A stretch of 64,000 bases of DNA from Ophiosphaerella korrae (Eukaryota; Ascomycota; Dothideomycetes; Pleosporales; Phaeosphaeriaceae): contig JALNQF010000040.1 in assembly GCA_028456385.1 (NCBI GenBank), positions 234,582 to 298,581 on the forward strand, written 5' to 3'. The stretch's first letter is position 1, and each line of letters opens with the position of its first letter. The translations under genes and the position numbers were made by a program. The notes under the pieces were generated by a model. That model was not told the origin of the DNA. It was given only the letters and a program-made list of their open reading frames with translations, and did no database searches. Below, piece after piece: positions 23,270 through 33,620 of this stretch.

Positions 23270-24560
23270 TAATGTTCGGGCCGGTTAGTCCTGTGGAAGT
23301 CGAGGATGCTAAAGGTTTTCGTTTACTGTATGTGGAGAGTTAGCGAAGCTGCGAAAAACAGTCTGCTGATGTAAATAAGCGCTTTAAGGGAAATACTGCG
23401 GTGGGGCAGGCCGCCCCAGAAGGACGGGACAGGCTTCCAAGTTGGATTTCCTATGGTCACTAATTTGGGGGTCGTTTCGTAGGAGATGGCCCAATCGCTA
23501 GTGGGTTAAAACAGCCTCTCGGAGCTGAACGTGCCAGCTGAAAATCAATTGAACCAACTGGAATGCGATTAACTGCCTCACCCCTACGCAGCCAAAACAG
23601 CTTGACGTGTATATTCTCTTCGAATACGAAAGCACAAAGACTAAAGAATAAAGCCACGGAAGCTCAACTTATCCGGAAACGTCCTTGTTGTATTTTAAAG
23701 GGTTGTCAATTTGTAGTTTCCGAGGCCTAAAAACCAACCGACGTCAAAGATTGTGTATACAAGCATAACCCTCATTATGCATACAACTGTGGGCACATCA
23801 GGCTCCCAGCCGCATTTCCCATGACCACGGGTTAGCGTATCGCCAGTACTCAAAACTTGGCAATGTCAATCATTCAAATCCCACTACAAAATATCCGCTA
23901 AATTAACGTTCTTCGTGAATTTCCTACATTGTAACCCCACATAGGCAAGGTATATGGGAGTCACGAGCTTAGAAATGAGTGGGAGACAGATCATTGATTA
24001 TTTGGTATCTACAGGACAAGCGCTTACATAGCTGAGCTTGGTAGATACGAGCTTACGAGGCTTGTTCTGCACGGAGCTTTGTAGGATAGAGTTAGCTCGT
24101 GGTATAGCGAGCTACTCCTCGCAACACAAGGGCTACGACTTAGTAAGGCTATAAGTATACGCGTATATGCCTATGCTAACAACTTTCTTTAGCGTTGTAG
24201 GAGTATGCAGTGTGCTAGAGGCCTTAACCTAAGCTACGTACTGGTAGGTACGCGTCTACCTATTTATTACCCCTTAGTGCTAAATTAACCTATCTTTTTG
24301 AGGTACAACTATTAGTATACCTTTAAGTAGTGATATATATACTACTTACTTGTGCCAGGTGTTAAATGCTAGAAGCTCTAGGGTTGCATACGCTAAATGG
24401 CAAGCGCGCTATCGACAACTCAGCCCTCATCATTTCCCTTTCGTCATCCCCGCAGATATCGCGCATCTTTAGTCCCTTTCATCGTTACACGGACTTAGCC
24501 CAATGTTCGCTTGGGCCCAAGCCAGACTTCACAACATACCGAACATACTTGCTGCAATCC
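23270..24560. other. Gene-poor interval
   Basis: About 1.3 kb with no gene recognised. Near 24089-24117 a short imperfect inverted repeat (GAGTTAGCTCG with CGAGCTACTC) is visible. The rest is stop-rich on both strands. Confidence 0.35.
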
Positions 24561-26653
24561 GATATGGGGTATACAAGGAACTTAATGATCCATCTCGCAT
24601 GATCCGCTTGTTTCGTTTGTTGCCTGGTGATGGCGACTAAGTCTGCTGCGAATTGATGGTGGTATCGCTGGACAGCTACCCTTCCTACGAAGCCTTCTCG
24701 TACGTATGGGTAAATCTAAAAAAGACTCTTCCAATGATCCTCAACAATCGTACCGTCAAAGTTACGACAAACCTACACGCCGCCCTTCGTCGTCTACGGG
24801 GCAAGGTGGAACCACGTTTGGTATAGGTGGATGCACTATGCATTAACCAATCCAACATCGAAGAAAAGACAATGCAAGTCAGCCTTATGAGTCACATCTA
24901 TAGAAACTGTCGACAAGTATTAATTTGGCTCGGGGACACAGACGTTTCCAATGCCATATGGTCGAGAGCGCATTCAACATGGTTCAGTTCCTAAGCACCA
25001 AGGAGCACGTGGTAGCTCCAGGTACATCCTCTATTGCTCCACACCTCTTCTCGACTGGAATAGAGCCCCTCCCGGATGGGATCTTCTGGTCAAGTCGCCC
25101 TGGTTCAACCGGGTCTGGATTGTGCAGGAATTCATTCTAGCCCCCAACGCCATTGTCATTTTCGGAGAAAATGCCGTCTCGTGGCAGACAATGGCCAACG
25201 CCTCTCGCTATGCCGGCCGCATCTCATGTGGTCAATGCGTCACATTCTTCTGCATGGGCAATTTTGGGCAATTGCCAGCCACTTTCTGGGCTATACACGA
25301 TCTACAGACCCTAAGAGACGAACGCGGTAACAGGGCAACCACTTTCCTTGGAGCACTTGTGGCTTTTGCCAACCGGGATGCCTCAGACCCCCGTGATAAA
25401 GTTTTTGCATTGTTAGGTCTTGTTACTGATTGGGGTGGCCAGAGTCCAATAATACCTGATTATTCGCTCAAAGTACTTGACTTCTATGTTGAAACGTCAT
25501 ATAAGGCAATCCTGGCGGAGAAATCACTTACAGTGCTGGCGATGTCTAAGAAGAGCGAGAACCCACGGAAACTACCCTCATGGGTTTCAGACTGGCACAA
25601 ACCTCTTCCATCCCGCAGTTTGATTTATCTTTGGTGTACTGAAAATGATCGGTCGCCTGACGAAATCAGGATGTATGGAAAGCGCGCCTTTGTTCTATGT
25701 GATAGATTTGTCAACGACGTGATCGAGGCTGGCAAAACAATTCCCCAGTACTCAGAACGCCGCACGGTTGGGCTCGAAGGTTCCAACCTCACGTTATGGG
25801 GGACGCACGCCGACGAGATACTCGAAGTGAGTCAAACACATCCTAAAATCTCGGAATCAAAATATGTACGCACCATAGCTTTGGTTGAGGGGTGGCTTGG
25901 AATTGCTGGCCTTACGGGAGCTCCTAAGCTGATTTTGGCGTTGGATCGGATCCTGCAACTTATCACGCATGGTGGTTTTGATACAAAGACCCTGGCTAAG
26001 CATTCAAGAAAAGCCATAGAAAAGGGAAAACGCTTCAATACGACCAGGGTGGCCTTGATGTCCCCTCGCCGGGCCTTGAATATTCCAAGACACACCAGCT
26101 GAAAGACCTGAAGTATATTGAGAGTGTCAGGAACAAGCCGAACATTCTAAAAGATGGCCAGCACCAATTAACAGAGCCCACCAATACTATCCAAAAATGG
26201 TGTGATTTTTGTCAGATGATATTAGCTACTGGAGATCTTAAACTACTTACGTGTGTGCGTGAGTTTACTCCTTTGCTGATTTACGCTGCAGCCCACCATC
26301 TAGCTTGGGAAATTATTCGTCCTAACAGGGATGATGACCAAGAAGGGAATGAATCAGCGCTTCCTAGCCTAGGGACCGCCTCTATACTAGAGTGTGTTCC
26401 TGCATATGATGGATTCTTCACCACACGAAATGGTCTCATGGGGACTAGCCTGGGTGGAATATGCCCTGGGGACCGAATCTTTATCCTGAACGGCGCCCGA
26501 TGCCCTTTCATCCTCCGGCCACTCGAGACACAAGATACCGAGAGCACATCGCAGCGGTCAGCGCGTGAGTGCTATAAGTTGATCTCACACTGCTATTTGG
26601 ATGGAATCACCCGTGATGGAGCACTAAAGCAGTACTCAGAAGCCTGGCGTTAG
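24561..26653 (+). pseudogene. Large HET-domain gene, broken by stops and frameshifts
   Basis: Nearly complete but dead HET protein gene of about 690 codons. The frame from about 24585 gives MIRLFRLLPGDGD, then a stop, then SYPSYEAFSYVW, VDALCINQSNIEEKTMQ and IYRNCRQVLIWLGDTD. These are the canonical HET motifs. At 24824-24826 a TAG sits where the family has Trp (VWVDALCINQ). Two frame changes near 24950-25080 join ESAFNMVQFLSTKEHVV and SPWFNRVWIVQEFILA. A long open stretch then runs through DPRDKVFALLGLV and YKAILAEKSLTVLA. Another shift near 26050 leads to the C-terminal frame, which contains CPGDRIFILNGARCPFILRP, the usual end module. The gene was therefore a standard HET/DPRDKVFALLGL protein. 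Confidence 0.85.
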
Positions 26654-27197
26654 ATTTGCCTGTGCAAAGGAAGTTGACTTGAGAGAAGAAAGGAATACAT
26701 TGTCAACAGAGATGGAATTGATGATCAAGGTTGCAGTTGCAATATTGGCATACCAGGGTAAGGTTTCGGTGACGAGCTTTCAACTTGGTACTGGATTAGT
26801 TCACCATTGTGTTTTTACTACTCGAAAATTTATGTTCTAACGCGTGCTGATTCTGGGCTTGCGTACAGATGCGTAATCAGCCATGCAAGGATGTCTGATG
26901 GTGTGTCTCTTCAGAAAGATAAGGCATGGATGGGATAGTTGACATACTTGGTCCATTGTCCTCAAATGAATGCGGTCCTCACCTCCGAGATATGCTTGTT
27001 CCTGGCATCAACTAACTTCCTGCTCCCATCAAATAGCTCTCCTCTACGCGGTCCGCCTGCCCGCTGCGCTTTGGGTTTGAGAGGCGAACCTGTTCTAGAC
27101 AATGGTGATTCACCAAATAGCCAGCCGAATCTCACCTCCGACAACTCCAATACAACTGATGGTGTATATACTTCCCATGGCTGCACGTTTAAGCTAG
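26654..27197. other. Intergenic, no gene recognised
   Basis: About 540 bases after the HET pseudogene with only short overlapping frames. Confidence 0.35.
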
Positions 27198-27854
27198 TAT
27201 CCCGAAGACGGGCCAAACGGCGCTGCTCCGGACGAAGACACTAGAAGGACCAGCAACGCTGATCTAGTCCCTTGCCGTATGCCTGATAGCCGCATTCGCG
27301 ACAGCATACTCAGAGACGAAGGGCGTGCAACACGGTTGAATAATTACTTGTCAGAAACGTCTCCATCAGCCGAGAATAGAGAAGCGTGGGTTGATGCATT
27401 CACCGCTGCTTCTGAGAACACCTTGGAGGACTAGAGACATCCGAATTACGCGTGGCAATATATGAACCCAGCGACACCTGAGGAAGCCAGGACATTCTAC
27501 AATGCTCTCAACTGCGATGAGAATGGCCCAAACTCTAGAGGCAACATAGAGAATATCCGATCGAATACACCATCCGATCCTTCTGACCCGACGGACCACC
27601 AGGGCACTGCTCGTCTGACTGTAAATGGACACATTCCTAACCGTGACCGTCTAGCTGCGGTCAGCACTTCTGATAGCTCACAAGAGAACCAAGGTGATCC
27701 GACATATTTGATTGATTATATGGAGGAAGCGCCGGCGGAGGAAAGAAAAAGATGGACTCGTGCGCCCCCTCCTGCTCCACCCGATAGCAATACACGCCCG
27801 AAACTCCTTCCAAACTCTTTCAGTTTGAGTGATCATCAAGATCATGCTTCGTAA
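27198..27854 (+). pseudogene. Unknown ORF with one in-frame TAG
   Basis: A plus-strand frame is open from 27198 to 27854 except for one TAG at 27432-27434. The ATG at 27279 starts MPDSRIRDSILRDEGRATRL. After the stop the frame continues RHPNYAWQYMNPATPEEART and on to a Pro- and Asp/Ser-rich tail. The stop sits in ED-stop-RHP, consistent with a former Gln codon (CAG). The protein is hydrophilic, with no domain, signal peptide or membrane segment I recognise. It may be part of a longer gene whose upstream part has decayed. No function is proposed. Confidence 0.35.
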
Positions 27855-28414
27855 GCGGTCGACGGAAGCGTTGACGTTTGCGACCGCCGAGCTCCGAGAA
27901 CTGGAGGATCCTAAGACGGATGAATACCGAAGAGAACGAAGCTTTCTCGAATTAGTTTGACGACTCTGGAAACAGTTGAGGTTCTGGTTGAAAGTTATGG
28001 ACGGGCAGGATGCGTATAATGGGGCATCGTTGTTGGAGTTGACGCGTTGTTGGGTAGGTCTGAGTAACTTGCAGATAATGGGAGTGTGGAATTATTCCTT
28101 TGGCGTTTACTTTCGTTTGAGTATATAGCATATAGCTAATGATCTGCTTCATATAAAATTCGAAGCTGTATACGGCTTAGTTTCGAGTTATTAGCAGGCT
28201 GAATGGCTCACAAAGCTGTAGAACAGACAGCGAAGACATCGTTTGCTGACAGCAGACAGCGGGCAGTCGGGTGCTGTGCAGGCCACGAAGCTGAGCAGCA
28301 GCAAACGCTAACTGCTAAGTCACCGCTTCACAAGCACCCTCTTTCTCTCTGCAAGTAGCCCTCCTGGACAGCCCCTCCACGTCCGTACCCCCCTTCCGAC
28401 AGCCGCAAATATCG
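27855..28414. other. Intergenic, no gene recognised
   Basis: About 560 bases. A short frame just after the unknown ORF (KRSTEALTFATAELRELEDP) may be a shifted continuation of it. Confidence 0.3.
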
Positions 28415-28665
28415 CGCCAGCCGCGCCGCGATGGCTACACGGTGGGATGGGTTTGCGCGCTGCTGGTCGAGCTGGCAGCGGTGTAGGAGATGCTCGACGA
28501 AGAACACTAGGACCTCGACCGCGACCTGGCCGACAACGACGAGAATGGGGTCAATAGGCGGACACAACACCACGATTGTATGCCTGCCCGTTGGCCGCAT
28601 TAGCAACAACCCGGCGGCGGCTGTGGCGACGCAGACAGTAGCAAAATACTCGAAAACGGGAACCG
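28415..28665 (+). pseudogene. Remnant of a Pfs/nucleoside-phosphorylase domain
   Basis: The N-terminal end of the purine/uridine phosphorylase-like (Pfs) domain found at the front of many fungal STAND and ankyrin proteins. The first frame reads RRDGYTVGWVCALLVELAAV, stop, EMLDEEH, stop, DLDRDLADNDENG. The next frame continues IGGHNTTIVCLPVGRISNNP and AAAVATQTV. These are the classic opening motifs (VGWVCALPLE, MLDE, IGGHNVVIACLP). Two TAG stops and one frameshift occur in 80 codons, and nothing recognisable follows, so only about a quarter of the domain remains. It is a dead fragment of an NLR-like gene. Confidence 0.7.
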
Positions 28666-29560
28666 CAAACTAGGACCCATATTGCGCGCGTACTATAGCC
28701 ATCCTCTGGGTACCATTTTTGGCTCATACGGACTAGCTTGAATGAACCGACTGGCCCTAGATTCTAGGTAGTATAATCATGACCTCTCAGTAGCAATTAC
28801 AGCTCCTAACACGCGCAAAGGCAAGACGAGCTGCGAACAACAACTACCAGAAGCTATCAAAAACCCTCTATGAAACTGGCGAAATTGTGCCGAGAATATG
28901 AGACAGATATTTACTTTCTAGCCCGTCACAATGGTTGCTTTAACAGATTCGTGTCTAGAGATAAAACAGGTCAGCCTTGGTTGCCGCTAGATCGAGATTT
29001 TCTTGTAAGCTCCCCCTTCTTTGTAGCTATCAAGAACTAAGCCGTTTCAAGGACAAGTTGTATCCCGCGCCGATGATAAAGTCGCCGTCGCATTCCTATC
29101 GACCTCGACGTGGACGAGCTCAGGTTAACTATTACGCGCACAGATACGTTATGTGTCCATGACCTGACCTTGACCGATATATGGCCGATGAATTACACAC
29201 CTATTGTGACAATTAATAGTACTAAACTCCCTAGAACGGCAAAGGAGAAACTATAAATCTCTAGATCATCCGGCAGTAGTGGCAGCCAACGGCGATCACA
29301 AGGCTAATTGATTCAAATGCCGGTAGACGACCACTGGTTTGTCATGTGTTAGATCGACAGATCAACAAGAACTACTGTGATTTGTGGCAAGCGTTCCAAC
29401 CTCTTGTGTCGCAGTCGAACTAATAGACGTTCACTTGCACGGGGTTGATACTTCCGTGCAAAGTACCTAAGTAGGTGAGGAGTCAACTAGGCGCAGTGAT
29501 CGCATTGCACCACCGCAGCACAGAACATATGCGATGGAAAAGCGCAAACACTATTTCGCA
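28666..29560. other. Intergenic, no gene recognised
   Basis: About 900 bases, stop-rich on both strands, no gene or repeat recognised. Confidence 0.35.
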
Positions 29561-29989
29561 TTAATGAATACATGCCTCGGTCGCATCACAATTGGTGCGT
29601 CCGTTTAGTGCCGTTTCGGACTCTAGCCAATCCATATTCTTGTACGGCAACAATTTAAGCTTCAATTGGCCAGGTCTCGGCGTTTCGAGGATCAAACAAT
29701 CCGACCTGGCACACTTACAGCATGTATTGAATGTAAATTGGCGATTGCCGATTGGTGAGAGTTTGCATTGAAGAAAGAGCCAAACCCAATAGCTGATACA
29801 TGTCGCGAAACATAATGACATCGGTAGAACGCAGAAGACCGTGTTTTTGACTTGAAACAATGTACGTGGTGGCGCGAAGTAATTCCCTGTCCTGTTTTCT
29901 ACCTTTGATGAGTGGGGTGGCGGGGAACACGCAACAAGGCGCCACAAAGCTACCAAGGTCGAGACCAAGAATTTGAACCTTGGATCCAT
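29561..29989 (-). CDS. Hypothetical membrane protein
   Basis: A minus-strand open frame starts at the ATG near 29989 (MDPRFKFLVSTLVALWRLVA) and ends at 29561, about 142 residues. It has two hydrophobic stretches: residues 5-20 (signal or anchor) and about 50-75 (VFCVLPMSLCFATCISYWVW). The C-terminal half is polar, with several cysteines. I do not recognise a family. It lies alone in a gene-poor block and could be a chance ORF. An ATG ten codons upstream is also in frame. Confidence 0.3.
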   Translation of the reverse strand: MDPRFKFLVSTLVALWRLVACSPPPHSSKVENRTGNYFAPPRTLFQVKNTVFCVLPMSLCFATCISYWVWLFLQCKLSPIGNRQFTFNTCCKCARSDCLILETPRPGQLKLKLLPYKNMDWLESETALNGRTNCDATEACIH

Positions 29990-31104
29990 TATTCTGCTAA
30001 GTTGATTGTGTAAAAGCACGGGATTGACAAGTTATCCTCTATTCTGTAATTGTGCAGTTTTGTAGAGTTTGTCGATAGAACCGCAGAACCTATGGGTTGA
30101 TTATTTCCACTAGTTCCATGCGCTCCATTTTTCTAACATGCGCAAAGCGGAGAGGAACCCATGTGGACCAGAAGGGAGAACTGGAGACCGACTAATATCG
30201 GCCAATTGCAGTAACACCTACTCGTAGGTTGGTTTGTGAACTAAAGTAGGCTATCGTAGAATCATAGGGTCATAAGAATATTCTAGCTCGTGTTAGTAGA
30301 AACAGAAAGCGAAAGGGGCACAGCAAGCGTGACTTTAGAGCCATGGCAGTTGCAGCAAGTGCCAATGTCCTGACTCTTTGTCTCCGGACGGACAGTCCCG
30401 TAACATAGGGTCCTGTGATAGTCTGTCGCGTGTGGCTTATAAGGTGCTCTAGGCGGTGATGATTTGTTCTCATCACCTCAGCGGCGGTTTTCTGGGCATT
30501 CCAATGGTAGGTATCTGTTAAGAGGTAACGTCCCTCCCTGAGTGCTGGGACACCCTCTGTGATGGGACGCAAACATCATTTTAACATCCTTACTCTCTTC
30601 CCCCGCTATACTTGGAGTCGCAGTTAGTGTCTTGTTATTCTTTGGAGATTTAAGCTCAAAACTCTAGCCTCCAGTAGTAAAATTACAACAATGTTGATCA
30701 TGTTGTCGGTCGTTCTGTTTACCACATGCAACCCCGCTCTAGCTTCTCACCCCTGCTAGATCGCAGTCGTCGAAGAATTTTGGAGCTCTGGTGGATTGAG
30801 ATGATAGCCCTGTTATTAAAGAGTATTTCCCTCACCTTTGAAGTCACTCAGTGTATCAAAGTATGTATTCCGAGTCTCTCCGGGCTGGGAGGCGGGTCAA
30901 GTATCTTGGCAGAAGGACTTAGCGTGCTTACGTAGTGTTGTATCGTATCATGTACTATTAACTATGCCAGATAAACTCAAGCTGTGGCGTTCTTCTCGAA
31001 TATTCTAAGAAAGTCACATGCTTTCTATTTTTGGAGCCGCTTATTGCACTTCGCACGCTCTGCACGTCGATGACCTATGCCTGTTACTACATTCGCGAAT
31101 CATT
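29990..31104. other. Intergenic, upstream of the transposase pseudogene
   Basis: About 1.1 kb. A short plus-strand frame at 30726-30935 was considered and not called. The 5' end of the transposon must lie here, but I could not find a terminal repeat that matches the 3' side. Confidence 0.3.
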
Positions 31105-32758
31105 ATGGATCTAGCCAGCTAGGCGCTTGCGGAAGCCCTTGCTACAGATGAATCTACATTATACCGTGCACTTGCAGACAGGAAGAACGTCCCTCGCTTA
31201 ACCCTCTATCGTCGTAAACACGGAGGAGCGTCAAAAGAGAAAAAGGCGCAGCTCTAGCAATACCTTACCCTAGAGGAAGAGAAGGCCATGGTCAAGTTTT
31301 TGTTACTAATGTCTAGTCTCGGGCACCCTGTGCGGATCAAATTCATACCTTTGCTAGCCTTCAGCATCGCTCGTCGGCGGTCCACAGCGATCAAACTAAC
31401 TAAGCTACTGGGCAAGAACTGGGCTTAGGCCTTCTAGAAACGCTATAAGGAACTTAAAGCGAGAAACGTTAGGGCGATCGACTGGAAACGCCACGAGAAA
31501 AATATATATCCTAAGATGACAGTGGTTTGAGGCGATAGAAAAGGTACTGTAGGATCCTGCTGTGCTACTAGAGAATGTTTACAACATGGACGAAACAGGA
31601 GTCATGCTAAGTAAGCTTGGCTCTGTTAAGGTCCTTGTAGGTAAGGATGACCTGCGGGATTATAGAGGCGCGGGCGTTAAGCGCACTATAGTGACTGCGA
31701 TAGAGTGCATAAGCGCTAACGGTAGGTCTCTGCTGCCTCTGATAATCTGGCTAGCTGCAGCTTACTGGAGCAACTAGACTACTTACCCCACCCCTAGATG
31801 GCATTATGGACATTCTAAAAACGGATATAATGACTTAAAGATTAGCTTAGAGTGGCTAAAACGTGTTTTTGATCTACAAACTAAAGGACTGGCTAATGGA
31901 AAACTACGGGTACTGATCTGCGACGGCTTTGGGACGCACGAGACGCTGGAGGTCCTGGAGTTTTGCCTTGAAAACAACATCATTCTGTGTCGTCTTCCCT
32001 CTTGCACCTCCTATAAGCTCTAGCCCTGTGACGTCGGACCTTTTGCCCCGCTGAAGACAGCCTACCGTGACTAGGTAGAACGACTGAATCGAGGTGGTAT
32101 AGATAATATCGGCAAGGAGTATTTCACTTCTCTTTATAAGCCTGCAAGGGATAGGGCGCTGACTAAGAGGAACATCTAAGCCGGGTGGGCTGCAACTGGG
32201 TTGTTTCTATTTAACCTAGAGAGAGTATTTAGAAACACACCGAAGCCGCTAGCTCAACTACTCGTTCCAGGAGCCGATGGGAGAGAGGTCGTTCCTTGTG
32301 CGCAAGATGAGGTACCCTAAACACCTGTAACGCCTGTAACGGCAGAGGTACTTATACCATTGCATAATCTGATTAAATAGGACGCTTATGCGCTTGATGG
32401 GATAAGCTAGCAGCGCTTATAGAGGCACGTATAGAAGCTTACAAATGCTGCCTGAGTATCTTTTGCCGAATGTGCTCTCCTTTAGGATCAAAATCAGTTC
32501 TTGGTCAAGATAAACAACGAAGCCAAAGTTCGCCGGTCGACAAGGTTAGCGGTTCTTGGGAAGGCGAAGGTGATGAGCTATGAGGACCTCGAGGAGGCAC
32601 GAGCGAAACGTGCGGCAAAAGAGAAGACATCCTCGAGCAAGGGAAAACGCGGTCGTAAGCGCAAAATTCCTGCGCTAGAAGCGAGTGTGATAGAGCTAGT
32701 GGTGCAGATGAGCGAAGCGCCAGAGCTATGGAGGGCCCCGGTGGTACGAATGTATTAG
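31105..32758 (+). pseudogene. pogo/Fot1-type DDE transposase, inactivated
   Basis: Dead transposase of the Tc1-mariner/pogo (Fot1-like) class. The N-terminal helix-turn-helix region starts at ATG 31105 and includes LALTDE-type helices and NVPRLTLYRRKHGG. The CENP-B-type part includes YLTLEEEKAMVKFLLLMSSL. The DDE core has YNMDETGVML (about 31590), LRVLICDGFGTHE (about 31910) and, across a TAG, YKL-stop-PCDVGPFAPLK (about 32025), so all three acidic positions can be seen. There are more than ten in-frame stops, nearly all TAG or TAA at positions where Gln is expected (for example 31120-31122, and NWA-stop-AF-stop-KRY). A frameshift lies near 31520. The basic C-terminal tail (SSSKGKRGRKRKIPALEASV) is open. 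It cannot transpose. Confidence 0.88.
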
Positions 32759-33620
32759 GACGGTGTCAAAGCACAAGTGTCGCGCTCAAAAGACTAGAGA
32801 ACACCACTAGAAGTGGTGTTGGTTCTGTGGGAATATATAAGCATTTACAACACTACACCTGCTATTATGCATCGAGGCAGCGAGGTGTTGGCAGAAGGGT
32901 TCTGCCGTACAGTACACTTACATGCATTCGCTTGCATCCTTCAGCAGAAACCTCGCTAATGTTAGTATTCGTCGTGTGCTTCCTCATCAACCGGTTACCT
33001 ATATCGTTGCTGTGTTGGCTTACAATGTGTCGCCTCTCTTCTTACACCGCTTTATGCCACCTCCCGTTCTCAATATCTCAACATGAATGTAAGCTGTGCT
33101 TGCGAAAAGACTTTCTCTACTCTAGCAACTTACTCTGTTCTTTTCCACATATATTGGCTTGTTTAGACAGACTGACCTTAGGGCCAACACATCCGATCAA
33201 CGAGGCCGGCCAAGGATCGTCAGTCAGTCACGACACTATGCAATGCCGAGGTATGATATATGTTCACCTTTAACATCTTCTCATACGAATAACTTGGAAA
33301 CAACCTATGCAATGTGGTAGCCCGATGCTTTCTTGAGCTCTCGAGTGCTGCACAACCAGCACTGTTGCATTCTTCGTTCGGATGGAGAACGCACGGCTGA
33401 AAAGAAAAGCGGGCCTTGGCAGAACGTATTCCGAAGTCTTCTAGACCCCACGCCCGTGATGCTGCAGCGCTTAGCTGTGCCTGCCTTCTCAGCCTTGTAC
33501 AGCTGATGATGGATCGCAGCACTTCTCACAGCCTGAGCGCGGCATCGTTATGCGGTCGGCCTACGACGGTACGCTTCCCCGTCTGCCAGTATACGTCTCC
33601 CCTAATCCAGGTATCGCGCC
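32759..33620. other. Intergenic, upstream of the NACHT-WD40 gene
   Basis: About 860 bases. At 32800-32820 there is a perfect hairpin, AACACCACT-AGA-AGTGGTGTT, shortly after the transposase end. It could be part of the transposon terminus. The remainder is presumably the promoter of the NACHT-WD40 gene. Confidence 0.35.
32800..32820. repeat. Perfect 9-bp inverted repeat, 3-bp loop
   Basis: AACACCACT and AGTGGTGTT flank AGA, about 40 bases past the transposase stop codon. It is likely part of the transposon 3' end or a target-site structure. Confidence 0.4.

Noticed and set aside
30726..30935. A short hydrophobic plus-strand frame as a membrane protein gene
   Set aside because: Only about 70 codons, no conserved motif and no splice partners found.
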